From positions 239,501 to 303,500 of the forward strand of contig JAFEMH010002508.1 in NCBI GenBank assembly GCA_022495995.1: a stretch of DNA of 64,000 bases. The letters run 5' to 3'. Both the position numbers and the translations under genes were made by a program. The stretch's first letter is position 1. Every line of letters begins with the position of its first letter. This DNA is from Adenophora triphylla var. japonica. Lineage: Eukaryota > Streptophyta > Magnoliopsida > Asterales > Campanulaceae. A model generated the notes under the pieces. The model did not search any database. It had not been told where the DNA came from and saw only the letters and a program-made list of their open reading frames with translations. Positions 1 to 10,298 of this stretch are shown piece by piece.

Positions 1-1498
1 CTTGGTAATTCCTCGATTTTTCTTGACATTTTATAGCAATTTGGTTTCGTTTGTGTTTATAATAGTTAAATTGCTATATTTTGTATTATTGAGGAGACAT
101 TGTAATAGGAGAGTTATTATGTGCATTCTTATTGTAATTTGAGGAAGATCTATTTTGGAGATGTCAAGAAAGTCAGAAAAGTCAAAAGTCAACAAGTCAA
201 CCGAAGGTTCAAGGACAGAGCTGTAATTATCAGAAGTGTGGGGACCAAAATGAAAATATGTGAAGCTTCAGGGACCAAACAGCAAATTGAAAAAGTTTTT
301 GACCAGTGGTTAGAGGGAATGACATTGCCCTCCCTAGCATAGCTAGGCGCCTCTGTGAAGTGCATCAAGGGGGGAGCGGTGAAATGTGTTGATCCCCTTC
401 TTTTTAAAAAGGAAAAGGAAAGGAAAGTTGGGTGGCCAAATGGAAAGAAAGAATTTAGGGAACCTTTAATTGCACTGGTCACTTGAACAAAAACGTGGAA
501 AAAGAAGGAATTGAAGGCGTGTGTTGACTCAATGACTCCAGCATGGGCACGTTGACCGAGGACCAAGGTGGTGGGCCGTGGCTGGAAAGAGTTTAATTGT
601 GTTTTTAATTCCTTTTCCCTTTTTCTTTTAGGATTTAGTTTTTAGTTTTATTGGACGGAGGAGTATATATACTTCTTTTTGTCAATTGTTTTAGGGGGAG
701 ACTTTTCTATTATTTTTCCCTAGAGAGTTCATAGCTTTTTATGCAGAACTAATTCTACTGCTTTGGATTCGATTATTGGAACCGTCTTGAATTCAATTGA
801 GGTTAATTTCTTTTCATCTATGTTGTCCTATTCATATTTTCTTCTGTTTTAATTGATTGATTTGATTTCTAGAGTTTTTCAATTAGGCCAATTGTTTAAT
901 CTTGGATCTTAATTCATTGCTAGAATCTCCTAAGATTGTGTCAATTTAGGGTTTCATAAGTAGCAAATTTATGATTTATGCATGTGTCATGGTAAATTGT
1001 GAATAGGAAGAAAATAGACAAGTATCTAATTGAAATAACATTAGAACGTGTTCTCGATCTTAATCTCTTAAATCGAAATTAATCGATATTGTGAATCTAG
1101 ACTGTGTCAGTTAGGTTTAGGTATTGATTAGGGTTATTAGTGAATGTGTCATTGCTATTAACTATTATCAAAGGAAGAGATAGAGATTCAAAAACATCTC
1201 GTGATCGAGTGAATAGGGTAAAAGTGAAAAGAGTTAACCATTGATATTTGAATGATAGACGGGGAAAATAATTGATCCAAAGTGCTTTCCGTTAATTATT
1301 TACAACTTAGTTTAGTTTTTATTCTCGTCTTAGGAATTTAATAAAAATCAATCTTAGACCCCCAATCTTGTCAAATGACAATTGTGCAAATAGATAACCG
1401 TTCTTCAGTGAATCGACCCTGGACTTGTCCTAGCTGCAGTTTTGTAGCCGAGTCTTGTCTTGGTAATTAATGTGTAGGCGTGCGACTTTAGCCTGTCA
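1..1498 (+). repeat. Athila-like gypsy LTR, first copy (5' end outside window)
   Basis: The segment aligns almost base for base with 7884-9272. It ends in the same way, with a GTGCGACTTTAGCCTGTCA-like terminus finishing in CA. The phrase about 1400-1440 (a GAATCGACCCTGGACTTG-like stretch) is typical of the 3' part of Athila-type LTRs. It carries about 100 bp (roughly 321-423) that are absent from the second copy. A copia fragment follows directly instead of a primer-binding site, so this behaves as a 3' LTR with its right flank, not as the 5' LTR of the gag-pro remnant that follows. Confidence 0.7.
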
Positions 1499-2162
1499 GC
1501 TTGACTGCTTGGAGATGAGATGTACGAGGGGAAATGAACCGACACTTGGTTTCTTTGCGAATGAGAGGTCTGGTCGAGTAAGAGTGATATATTGGAGACC
1601 CCCGACCATACTACGATAAGGAGTGGCATCAGGGAGGGGATCGCCCTCATTTGCGGATAAGTGAGTTCCACCAGCTAAAGGGGTAGAAGCAGGTTTACAA
1701 AGTTGCATATTAAACTTGTGTAAGAGATCTGAGGCATACTGTGATTGATTTAGATGCAAGTGGGAAGAAGATCGAGTGGCCTCAATGCCGAGAAAAAAAC
1801 TAAGGGGGCCCAACCATCGACTCTCAAACTTAGAACAAATAGCATCAATTACCAAAGTGACTGTCGAAGTGCTCGATCCAGTGACTATAAAATCATCAAC
1901 ATATACAAGGATAACAATAGTGGTACCTTGATGATGTCGAATAAAGAGAGAAGAGTCGGCTTGACTGCTGAAAAAGCCTAAGGTAAGAAGAAAGTCATAC
2001 AATCGATGAAACCAAGCCCGAGGTGACTGTTTAAGTTCATAAAGAGCACGATGAAGGCGACAAACATGATCTGGATGAGCAGGATCCACAAAACCCGGGG
2101 GTTGAGCCATGTAAACCTCCTCTGCTAGAATACCGTTCAGGAATGCATTACGAACATCAAGT
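1499..2162 (-). pseudogene. Copia reverse transcriptase fragment, first copy
   Basis: The minus strand encodes part of a Ty1/copia RVT_2 reverse transcriptase. Visible pieces are [34 protein letters not shown] and the catalytic block [10 protein letters not shown]. It nearly duplicates 9273-9940 but has a frameshift near the C-terminal end, where the conserved reading turns into an unrelated tail. The gene is cut at 1499 by the gypsy LTR. It is cut again at 2162, where the next base belongs to a gypsy gag on the opposite strand. It is non-functional. Confidence 0.85.
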
Positions 2163-3761
2163 GGTGATGTGACTCACCTGACTGATTCTTGTCCCACTCT
2201 TCAGACGGATGAGGTGGTAGATGTTAATGCTATAGGGTTCAATCAGCAGGGTCAGAGGCCACCGCAGTTCAATTACAATGCTGCGAATAATGTTCACCCG
2301 AACCTTAGGTATGGTCCACCACAGGGTCAATAAGGTTTCAGGCAGCCGTTCAATAATCAACAGTTCAATCAGCTGGGTCAGCAGTATCAGGGCAACCAAT
2401 TTAATCAGTACAGAGCACCTGTTGGACAGCAGCAGCCGCAAGGACAGTCTACAGAGGACATGGTCCGATCACTAGCGCAGAGCATGTCTACTATGAATGG
2501 GAATTTCCAACAGTTCTAGCAGAAGACTGAATCGAGCATTAGTAATTTGGAGTGGCAAGTGAGTCAGATTGCAGAGGCTATGGTAAAAATAGAGGCTAGA
2601 GAGGTAGCAAAGAATGTGCAACCTCCGAAGCAGAATGTTAGCGCAGTATATGTGAGGCAGAAGAAGAAAGTAGATGGACAAATGGTATCTATAGAGCCTG
2701 AACAGAAGGGTGAAAAAAGTTTTGAGCCAGAGTTGGAGATGGAGAAGAAGGTGGAAGAGAAAATCCCTGAAGAGAAGTATATTCCACCCATATTTCCTGT
2801 TTATGAGCCAGTCGCACCTTTTCCGGAAGCATTGAAGAGAGACACCTTAAAGGAGCCTGGCAAGGCTATTTTCGATACTTTCAAGAGATTGGAGGTGAAC
2901 ATTCTGTTTCTAGATCTTCTTCAATCAGTTCCGAGGTATGCGAAGTTCTTAAAGGAGTTATGCACTATGAAGAGGAATCAGAAGGAGCGGAGTCAGAAAA
3001 AGGTAAAGATCTTAGAGCATGTATCTGTAGTTTATCAGAAAAAGATGCCAAAAAAATGTAGTGACCCTGGTATGTTTGTAATTCCTATCTCGTTTGGGGG
3101 AAGTAGTTTTCATAGAGCCATGCTTGACTTGGGGTCTTCAATTAATGTTATGCCCTATGCATTATTTGAAGAGCTTAATTTGGGTAATTTGGAGGATACT
3201 TGAGTGGTTATACAGTTGGCGGATAAGTCCAACGCATACCCCAAGGGATTAGTGAGAGATGTTGAAGTCCAGGTTGGTGACTTGATTTTCCCGACAGATT
3301 TTTATGTGCTTGAGATGGAGATGGATTCTGAGGCTCCCATTCTGTTGGGGAGGCCATTTATGTCTACTTCTGAAACTAATCTTGATGTGACGAAGGGTTC
3401 TTTAACCATGGAATTTGATGGGAAAGTGGTGAGTTTTAATGTGTTTGGTGATAAGACCCTTCCCAAGAATGTGCGCAAGGTTTGTGCCGTGGATTTGAGT
3501 GAGCCAATTATCCAGAATGGGGAAAGGGTAGAGAATGATGATGTGGAGTCTCCAAAAGTAAAGCCGGAGAAAAATAAGAAAGGAGAGCTACCAAGGGAGA
3601 AGAAGAAAGTGAAGTCGAAAAAGGGGAAGCTAAAATGGTCTCCAACGGGGAGGCATGTCATTGAACCGAAACATCTTTTAGAGGTAACTCAAAAAGACTA
3701 CTTTCATCCCCCTTACATTGATGAGTCTCGTGTTTGTGGGGCCTCCCGTCCCATAACTTAG
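2163..3761 (+). pseudogene. Athila-like gag C-terminus and protease remnant
   Basis: A single reading frame runs from the Q/N-rich gag tail (FNQQGQRPPQFNYN) into an aspartic protease, with three in-frame stops: TAA at 2331, TAG at 2517 and TGA at 3201. The protease region shows the spacer SVPRYAKFLKELCTMKRNQK and the active-site block AMLDLGSSINVMPY (about 3118-3160). VIQLADKSNAYPKG and ILLGRPFM follow, then the strand LTMEFDGKVVSFN. This order is characteristic of Athila-lineage Ty3/gypsy elements. The N-terminal gag is missing at the 2162/2163 breakpoint, and no RT, RNase H or integrase follows. The protein would have processed its own polyprotein. This copy is dead. Confidence 0.85.
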
Positions 3762-4639
3762 TTTATTTGGAGTATGCTATGCCGGTGGCTTACCCGACAT
3801 TTGGTCTAGCTAAAGACGGTAAAGAAGGGCGGCATACCGGGAGGCAACCCGGGAATTTCGTTGTTTTTATCTTTGTTTTATTTCTGTTTACTTATTTATT
3901 TTGTGAAATTGGTGCTACTGGGGTATTTTTGTGTTGTGGTGTTGTGTAGGTAAAAGCATGGAGGGGAGCAAAAACGTCCTGGGGCCAATTTATTTTCAAA
4001 AAAAAAAAAAGTTACTGGAATGTGGGAGCGTCGGCTCCAAAAGTGGGGGAGCGTCTGCTCCCAATTGTTCAAAAACGGAGAAAAGTTTCTGGAAATTTGG
4101 AGCGTCCGCTCCCGAGGTGGGGGAGCGTCCGCTCCCAATTGGGCCAAAATACGTACAGCAAAGGGGGGATAAATGTGATTTGTAGTTTCAATTTCCCTTT
4201 GTTCCCAACTCCTTCTTCCTCCTCTCTCCCTCACTATTCACCGTCTCCCCCCATTAAAATCCACCATAACCGTCGCTCTCCCCCCTTTTCTTCTTCATCT
4301 TCTCGTTCTTTTCTCTTTCCTTCCTCCATAAACGCCACCTTCTACCATCTCCACCCTCATCCATAACCAAATTCGGCCCCTACCTACAATTAACCCACTT
4401 TCTCTCTCCACCCAAAACCCACGAAATTGAACCCATATACCTCAATTTGAACATTCCCACCACCTCCTCCTTCAATTCTGACCCCATATACACCCATCCC
4501 AACCTTCAATTGCTTTTCAAAAAAAAAAGTATCAAATCAGGGGTCCACCTCAACTTTCACAAAGGGGGCCTAAATTCACAAAGGCACCGGATTTACAAGG
4601 TTGTGCAAGTAACTGGCTATTGGTTTAAGCCGCTGACAT
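3762..4639 (+). other. Non-coding 3' region of the Athila-like element
   Basis: No credible gene is seen. About 3826-3860 reads GGCATACCGGGAGGCAACCC, the motif that in Athila-type elements normally follows the integrase stop. Its position just after the protease shows that RT-RNaseH-integrase is missing. The rest holds the palindromes at 4025-4135, a T/C-rich stretch (4190-4330) and AC-rich leader-like sequence. Short ORFs here have no recognisable motifs. Confidence 0.6.
4025..4135. repeat. Four 14-bp GGAGCG..CGCTCC palindromes
   Basis: Four near-identical inverted repeats occur within 111 bp: 4025-4038 (GGAGCGTCGGCTCC), 4048-4061 (GGAGCGTCTGCTCC), 4099-4112 and 4122-4135 (both GGAGCGTCCGCTCC). 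Each arm is GGAGCG/CGCTCC, with spacing of 23, 51 and 23 bases between starts. Function is unknown. They could form cruciforms or be protein-binding sites of the retroelement. Confidence 0.8.
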
Positions 4640-5292
4640 ATGTTGTACCCTCTCGATTCAGAGTATGTTTCTGATGGGCGGGTTGATAAGGGGTTGAGAT
4701 TGATTGAAGAGATGAAAGGTTTTGGAATCAAGCCAAATGATTTTACTTATGCAACTATATTGCCTTGGCTTTGTGATGCTGAGAAAATGTTTGAAGCTCC
4801 GACCATTGTGAAGGAGATGGTGAATAGACATGTTGCTCTTATGGACAACTTAGTCCTTATTAGGTTGATAGAGGGCCAGTGCAAGTTAGGCAACATGGAT
4901 GCAACTTCAGATGTGTTGAATGCTATGATTCGGTTGTCCGTTCCATCTGAGGCTGTTCATTATGGTGTTTTAATTGAGAACTTTTGTAAAAAAGTGGAGA
5001 TTATGAGCGTCTTTGTTAAGTTGTTGGACAATGATATTGCTGAGAAGGAAATTGTATTGACTCGAAAATAAAGTGCGAGATGGAACCTACTGCGTTTAAT
5101 TTAGTGATTGAGTATCTCTGCAACAATGGAATGATGGAGAAAGCCGAAACATTCTTCAGACAGTTGATGAAAATGGGTGTTCAAGACGAGGTAGCTTTTA
5201 ATAATCTGATAAGTGGGCGGTCAAAAGAAGGTAGTCCTGACTCAGCCTTTGAACTTTTGAAAATTATGATTAGGAGAAAGCGACATGGGTGA
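4640..5292 (+). pseudogene. Captured PPR protein gene fragment
   Basis: Two ORFs (4640-5071 and 5080-5292), separated by a stop and a frameshift, together encode about six degenerate PPR units. Diagnostic pieces are GLRLIEEMKGFGIKPNDFTY, EMVNRHVALMDNLVLIRLI, SVPSEAVHYGVLIENFCKK, FNLVIEYLCNNGMMEKAETF and VAFNNLISGRSKEGSPDSAF. The regular 35-residue spacing of helical pairs ending in 'P' plus threonine-like turns is the PPR signature. From memory the order and wording resemble the C-terminal half of the Arabidopsis At2g37230 type, an organelle RNA-binding PPR. That identification is an inference. No start, targeting peptide or intact C-terminus is present. It lies between two gypsy 3'-region motifs (3826-3860 and 5430-5470), so it is inside the retroelement. 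Confidence 0.85.
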
Positions 5293-5994
5293 TGTAGGCA
5301 ATCGCATGTAAGATTCATTGTTGATGCTGATATAGTATTTCATTGTGAGTATGTGAGTTTTGGTCGACATTGGATATGGTCCTATGGTTCTGGTCCGAGG
5401 TAATCCCTATCCCTATTATATTTACTGCTGAATGCATTGGGGACAATGCAATTGCTTAGTGTGGGGGTGGGGTACCTGCTTGTTGTTTGTAAATTGTCGT
5501 TTTCTTCGTCTTTTTTTTTTTGAAAAAAAATTAAAAAAAAAAGAGAGGCTAAGCGAAATCCCGAAAGGGCGCTTAGGCAAAAGGTGAGGAGTTGAAATTT
5601 GTGACATCCTGTACATCACCGGAGTTGGAGACATAAGGGAGGATTGGAGCGTCGGGTAGGATTGTTTATTCTTGGCGTAGGAGGTTTGGGTTAGAGGCTT
5701 TAGGTTAGAAAAATCCTCGTTTTCCTTTTGGTGATATAAGGGGGGTCGGTGTGGTACATGAGGTAAGTCTTTGCTTGGGCATTGACTTTATTTTGTGGGA
5801 GTAGTAGTGAAAGGATAGCGTGGGGGAAGCTTAGAACATTGTAGTTCCCCCTAGCTTTTTATGTGTGGGCCTTAGTTTGGATGTCCCTTTTTGCATATTT
5901 GGAGTGGGATCAAGCTAAGGTCATTATTACCTTTTTGTTGGAGTAATAAGGAGCGGAGTTTCATTCTCCGAATGTGTTATGTTGATATCATTGA
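5293..5994 (+). other. Gypsy internal 3' region, no gene
   Basis: About 5428-5471 contains a GAATGCATTGGGGACAATGC-like box followed by TTAGTGTGGGGG. This is a polypurine-rich hallmark found upstream of the 3' LTR in Athila-type elements. I see no coding sequence. The stretch is interrupted at 5995 by a small LTR element and resumes at 7738. Confidence 0.55.
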
Positions 5995-6433
5995 TGATAA
6001 CGGACAGAAGTTATATGATAATGAGAGGAATGACTGAACGGAATTTCAGAAAACAAGACGGGATTTAAACCCTCAATAATAGTTGCTCATCAGCAAAACT
6101 ATTTTCATAAAATCAATATCAAAAGTCTCACCTAGAATAAAACCTAACATTGTTTAAATACTACTAAGAAGATTATTCTAGAACCCTACCAAAATAAACC
6201 TAATTAAAATAACTCAAAATATCAGTAAAATAATAGTCTAAAAATACTAGCAATGAAATAAGGAAAACAATGAAATAAGAAAAGGAAACAATCTTGACAA
6301 ATCTTCAAAGAAAAGCTTTCATCACCCTGCACCCGGAGCTTGAGGCGGGCGCCTGGCCATTCTTGAGGCGGGCGCCTCGCTTCCAGCCATCTCCCTCGGT
6401 TGTTCTTCATCGGTTGTTCTTCATACTGTATCA
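5995..6433 (-). repeat. 3' LTR of TR-GAG-like element 1
   Basis: This is the direct repeat of 7297-7737 with few differences. It contains two GAGGCGGGCGCCT motifs (about 6332-6380), one a perfect palindrome. On the minus strand it is preceded by the purine tract at 6434-6448. Confidence 0.8.
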
Positions 6434-6448
6434 TTCTCCTCTTCTTAG
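6434..6448 (-). other. Polypurine tract of TR-GAG-like element 1
   Basis: The minus strand reads AAGAAGAGGAGAA immediately before the TGATACAG start of the 3' LTR. This is the expected place and composition for a plus-strand primer. Confidence 0.7.
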
Positions 6449-6750
6449 AAAAATTCGACCTCGAATTTGAGTCGTTGCTCTTCGAAAATACCTCCGAAAA
6501 TTTAAGCTTCAAACTTCTTCGAACTGTATACTTAGTAGCACTTCTCATCACATCCATCCAATCTGTCCATCCGTTTACTAAAAAGCTCTCAATAAATAAA
6601 CCTTTGAAGAACCCAGATTGCGAAAGAAACGGAACTTCAACATAAAAGGGATCCTCATAACAATAAGAACCAAAAATATCTCCTTTCAGCAAAATAGATG
6701 AACCCAGAAAATCACAACCTGCTCCTGTGTTCTACTGCAACACAATGGCT

Positions 6751-7272
6751 TCACTGGTCAAAACCCTCAATATCATCTTCATAATTATCGTCATCAAAGA
6801 TTGGTGGTTTTGACCAATCAATGACAATGTCGGAACCCGTTGAATCAACAAAGCAGTCCACGGGAACAGGATTCAATCGGTCACAAAACTCGTCAAGAGT
6901 CAGAGGATCGGCCTCTCTCTTGCACTCAAGTTCTTGATCACGATCGATAGGATAGATATCCTCATCTTCATCAGACCACAGATCTGACTCCGAGCCCTCT
7001 TCATCAGACGATACGTCTGAATCTGAGTCCTCCAACTGCGCTAGTTGTCGTTGGATTCGTTGACCCTCCACCCGATCAAAGTATCTTTGGAGTTCTCGAA
7101 TCTCGGAACGCAACAAACGAAGTTTGAGATCTTGAATCTTTCTTCGCAGTTCGTCCTTCTTGATTTCATATAGTTCACATTCGTGATGGGGATCGTATTC
7201 CTGGGGATTCGCTGCACGAACCCTACTACGAACACCATGAACACCACGACCACGCCTTCGTTCAGCCATCAA
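6751..7272 (-). CDS. Gag-like acidic/coiled-coil protein of non-autonomous element
   Basis: This intact 173-residue ORF is the only one in the element and starts 14 bases after the PBS. The N-terminus is basic (ERRRGRGVHGVRSRVR). A heptad-rich coiled-coil stretch follows at residues about 35-78 (LRRKIQDLKLRLLRSEIREL). A very acidic Ser/Asp/Glu segment spans about 80-110 (DSDSDVSSDEEGSESD). The C-terminal motif VIDWSKPPIFDDDNYEDD resembles the start of gag proteins of plant gypsy elements. It has no zinc knuckle. The likely role is a structural or packaging protein that lets the RNA be carried by another element's machinery, which is an inference. A similar IDWS...FDD motif occurs in the second gag-only element (18470-19264). 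Confidence 0.65.
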   Translation of the reverse strand: MMAERRRGRGVHGVRSRVRAANPQEYDPHHECELYEIKKDELRRKIQDLKLRLLRSEIRELQRYFDRVEGQRIQRQLAQLEDSDSDVSSDEEGSESDLWSDEDEDIYPIDRDQELECKREADPLTLDEFCDRLNPVPVDCFVDSTGSDIVIDWSKPPIFDDDNYEDDIEGFDQ

Positions 7273-7285
7273 TTCGACCAGGAAA

Positions 7286-7294
7286 CTGATACCA
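7286..7294 (-). other. Primer-binding site, TR-GAG-like element 1
   Basis: The minus strand reads TGGTATCAG two bases after the LTR end (7297). This matches the first nine bases of the plant initiator-tRNA-Met primer site before diverging. Confidence 0.75.
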
Positions 7295-7296
7295 AA

Positions 7297-7737
7297 TGAT
7301 AACGACTGAAAGGTTATATGATAATGAGAGGAATGGCTGAACGGAATTTAAGAAAACAAGACGGGATTTAAACCCTCAATAATAGTTGCTCATCAGCAAA
7401 ACTATTTTCATAAAATCAATATCAAAAGTCTCTCCTAGAATAAAACCTAACATTGTTTAAATACTACTAAGAAGATTATTCTAGAACCCTACCAAAATAA
7501 ACCTAATTAAAATAACTCAAAATATCAGTAAAATAATAGTCTAAAAATACTAGCAATGAAATAAGGAAAACAATGAAATAAGAAAAGGAAACAATCTTCA
7601 AAAAATCTTCAGCAACAGCTTTCATCACCCCAAACCCCGGAGCTTGAGGTGGGCGCCTGGCCATTCTTGAGGCGGGCGCCTCGCTTCCAGCCATCTCCCT
7701 CGGTTGTTCTTCATCGGTTGTTCTTCATACTGTATCA
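7297..7737 (-). repeat. 5' LTR of TR-GAG-like element 1
   Basis: This is the direct repeat of 5995-6433. It includes the same pair of GC-rich GAGGCGGGCGCC motifs at about 7645-7685. It should carry the promoter for the gag-like ORF, although I see no clear TATA box. Confidence 0.8.
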
Positions 7738-7864
7738 TTTTGAGTTTGACGGTTTAGAGGAGTTAGGGAAATCACTTTCCCCTCGAGCGCCTGTTTTAGA
7801 CCTGGAGTTAGCGAGAAATTAGAAATTTACTCAGGGACGAGTAAAGGTCTAAGCATGGGGGAAT
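7738..7864 (+). other. Athila-like pre-LTR region and polypurine tract
   Basis: The gypsy element resumes here. TTTACTCAGGGACGAGTAAA followed by GGTCTAAGCATGGGGG (about 7827-7861) is the typical pre-LTR motif and purine tract that precedes Athila 3' LTRs. Confidence 0.65.
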
Positions 7865-9272
7865 TTTATAGGTTGTTTTTAGACTTGGTAATTCCTCGGT
7901 TTTTCTTGACATTTTATAGCAATTTGGTTTCGTTTTTGTATTTATTATAGTTAAATTGCTATATTTTGTATTATTGAGGAGACATTGTAATAGGAGAGGT
8001 ATTATGTGCATTTTTATTGTAATTTGAGGAAGATCTATTTTGGAGATGTCAAGAAAGTCAGAAAAGTCAAAAGTCAACAAGTCAACTGAAGGTTCAAGGA
8101 CAGAGCTGTAATTATCAGAAGTGTGGAGACCAAAATGAAAATATGTGAAGCTTTAGGGACCAAACAGCAAATTGAAAAAGTTTTTGACCAGAATTAATGT
8201 ATGGAAAGTTGGTTGACCAAATGGAAAGAAAGAATTTAGGAAACCTTTAATTGCACTGGTCACTTGAACAAAAACGTGGAAAAAGAAGGAATTGAAGGCG
8301 TGTGTTGACTCAATGACTCCAGCATGGGCACGTTGACCGAGGACCAAGGCGGTGGGCCGTGGCTGGAAAGAGTTTAATTGGTTTTTAATTTCTTTTTCCT
8401 TTTTCTTTTAGAATTTAGTTTTTAGTTTTATTGGACGGAGGAGTATATATACTTCTTTTGTCAATTATTTTAGGGTTAGACTTTTATTATTATTTTTCCC
8501 TAGAGAGTTCATAGCTTTTTATGGAGAACTAATTTTCTTGCTTTGGATTCAATTTTTGGAACCGTCTTGAATTCAATTGAGGTTAATTTCTTTTCATCTA
8601 TGTTGTCCTATTCATATTTTCTTCTGTTTTAATTGATTGATTTGATTTCTAGGGTTTTTCAATTAGGCCAATTGTTTAATCTTGGATCTTAATTCATTGC
8701 TAGAATCTCCTAAGATTGTGTCAATTTAGGGTTTCATAAGTAGCAAATTTATGATTTATACATGTGTCATGATAAATTGTGAATAGGAAGAAAATAAACA
8801 AGTATCTAATTGAAATAACATTAGAACGTGTTCTCGATCTTAATCTCTTAAATCGGAATCAATCGATATTGTGAATCTAGACTGTGTCAGTTAGGTTTAG
8901 GTATTGATTAGGGTTATTAGTGAATGTGTCATTGCTATTAACTATTATCAAAGGAAGAGATAGAGATTGAAAAACATCTCGTGATCGAGTGAATAGGGTA
9001 AAAAGAGTTAACCAATGATATTTGAATGATAGACGGGGAAAATAATTGATCCAAAGTGCTTTCCGTTAATTGTTTACAACTTAGTTTAGTTTTTATTCCC
9101 GTCTTAGGAATTTAATAAAAATCAATCTTAGACCCCCAATCTTGTCAAATGACAATTGTGCAAATAGATAACCGTTCTTCGGTGGATCGACCCTGGACTT
9201 GTCCTAGCTGCAGTTTTGTAGCCGAGTCTTGTCTTGGTAATTAATTTGTAGGCGTGCGACTTTAGCCTGTCA
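7865..9272 (+). repeat. Athila-like gypsy 3' LTR, second copy
   Basis: The LTR starts just after the GGGGG purine tract (left edge good to about 10 bases) and ends in CTGTCA at 9272. It is near-identical to 1-1498 apart from an internal deletion of about 100 bp after 8190. Copia A follows directly on its right, so the gypsy element inserted into or recombined with that copia. Confidence 0.7.
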
Positions 9273-10298
9273 GCTTGACTGCTTGGAGATGAGATGTACG
9301 AGGGGAATGCATGAACTGACACACTTGGTTTACTGCGAATGAGAGGTCTGGTCGAGTAAGAGTGATATATTGGAGACCCCCGACCATACTACGATAAGGA
9401 GTGGCATCAGGGAGGGGATCGCCCTCATTTGGGGATAAGTGAGTTCCACCAGCTAAAGGGGTAGAAGCAGGTTTACAAAGTTGCATATTAAACTTGTGTA
9501 AGAGATCTGAGGCATACCGTGATTGATTTAGATGCAAGTGGGAAGAAGATCGAGTGGCCTCAATGCCGAGAAAAAAACTGAGGGGGCCCAACCGTCGACT
9601 CTCAAACTTAGAACAAATAGCATCAATTACCAAAGTGACTGTCGAAGTGCTCGATCCAGTGACTATAATGTCATCAACGTATACAAGGATAACAATAGTG
9701 GTACCTTGATGATGTCGAATAAAGAGAGAAGAGTCGGCTTGATTGCTGAAAAAGCCTAAGGTAAGAAGAAAGTCATGCAATCGATGAAACCAAGCCCGAG
9801 GTAACTGTTTAAGTTCATAAAGAGCACGGTGAAGGCGACAATTATGATCTGGATGAGCAGGATCCACAAAACCCGGGGGTTGAGCCATGTAAACCTCCTC
9901 TGCTAGAATACCGTTCAGGAATGCATTACGAACATCAAGTTGTTCAATGTTCCAATTCCGTGAATGAGCCAAAGAAAGTATGGTGCGAATAGTTGCCAGT
10001 TTAATAACCGGGCTAAAATTTTCCCCGTAGTCGATCCCTTCTTGTTTTGTGAACCCTTGTGCCACTAATCGAGCTTTATACCGCTCAAGAGAACCGTCGG
10101 CTTGACACTTGACCTTATATATCCACTTGCTACCCACGATGTTTTGACGCGGCGGAGGTGGAACAAGAGACCATGTACCATTCTTGTGAAGTGCCACAAG
10201 TTCTTCATGCATGGCATGCTGCCAATGAGCGAACGGGGCAGCTTGGCGAAAGGTACTTGGCTCAAATAAAGGAGAGGTAGCAGTGGTGGCACTTATGG
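9273..10298 (-). pseudogene. Copia A reverse transcriptase (3'-truncated)
   Basis: The RVT_2 domain is almost complete. In order it shows GTWSLVPPPPRQNIVGSKWI, the fingers block [40 protein letters not shown] and [14 protein letters not shown], then the catalytic VYVDDIIVTG and [11 protein letters not shown]. The frame stays open upstream of the first methionine (10212) to about 10298, so that methionine is not a real start. It would copy element RNA to cDNA. After HLQAVK the frame runs into gypsy LTR and stops, so RNase H is lost. Confidence 0.85.

Larger units (their letters stand above)
5995..7737 (-). mobile_element. Non-autonomous gag-only LTR retrotransposon (TR-GAG-like) 1
   Basis: Two direct repeats of about 440 bp (5995-6433 and 7297-7737) flank an 863-bp internal domain. 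Read on the minus strand each repeat starts TGATACAGTATG and ends in GTTATCA, giving TG...CA ends. A PBS matching the initiator-tRNA-Met consensus (TGGTATCAG) lies next to the right LTR. A purine tract (AAGAAGAGGAGAA) lies next to the left LTR. The only ORF is gag-like, and no protease, RT or integrase is present, so mobilisation would need enzymes in trans. I find no clean target-site duplication (ATTGA left, TTTTG right). It is inserted in the Athila-like element. Confidence 0.8.

Noticed and set aside
1..1498. First LTR as the 5' LTR of the gag-pro element
   Set aside because: It is followed by copia sequence, not a PBS and gag leader. The same LTR-copia junction is present after the second LTR, so it is a duplicated 3' LTR.
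1754..1981. Plus-strand ORFs at 1754-1981 and 9532-9759 that look like a conserved pair
   Set aside because: They are antisense shadows of the duplicated copia RT. Their conservation follows from the minus-strand gene.
4022..4366. 114-residue ORF over the palindrome region
   Set aside because: Its sequence is just translated palindromes and pyrimidine-rich leader. It has no domain, and competing frames are equally long.
6030..7740. Two 440-bp repeats as a segmental duplication
   Set aside because: TG...CA ends, PBS and PPT show that they are the LTRs of one element.
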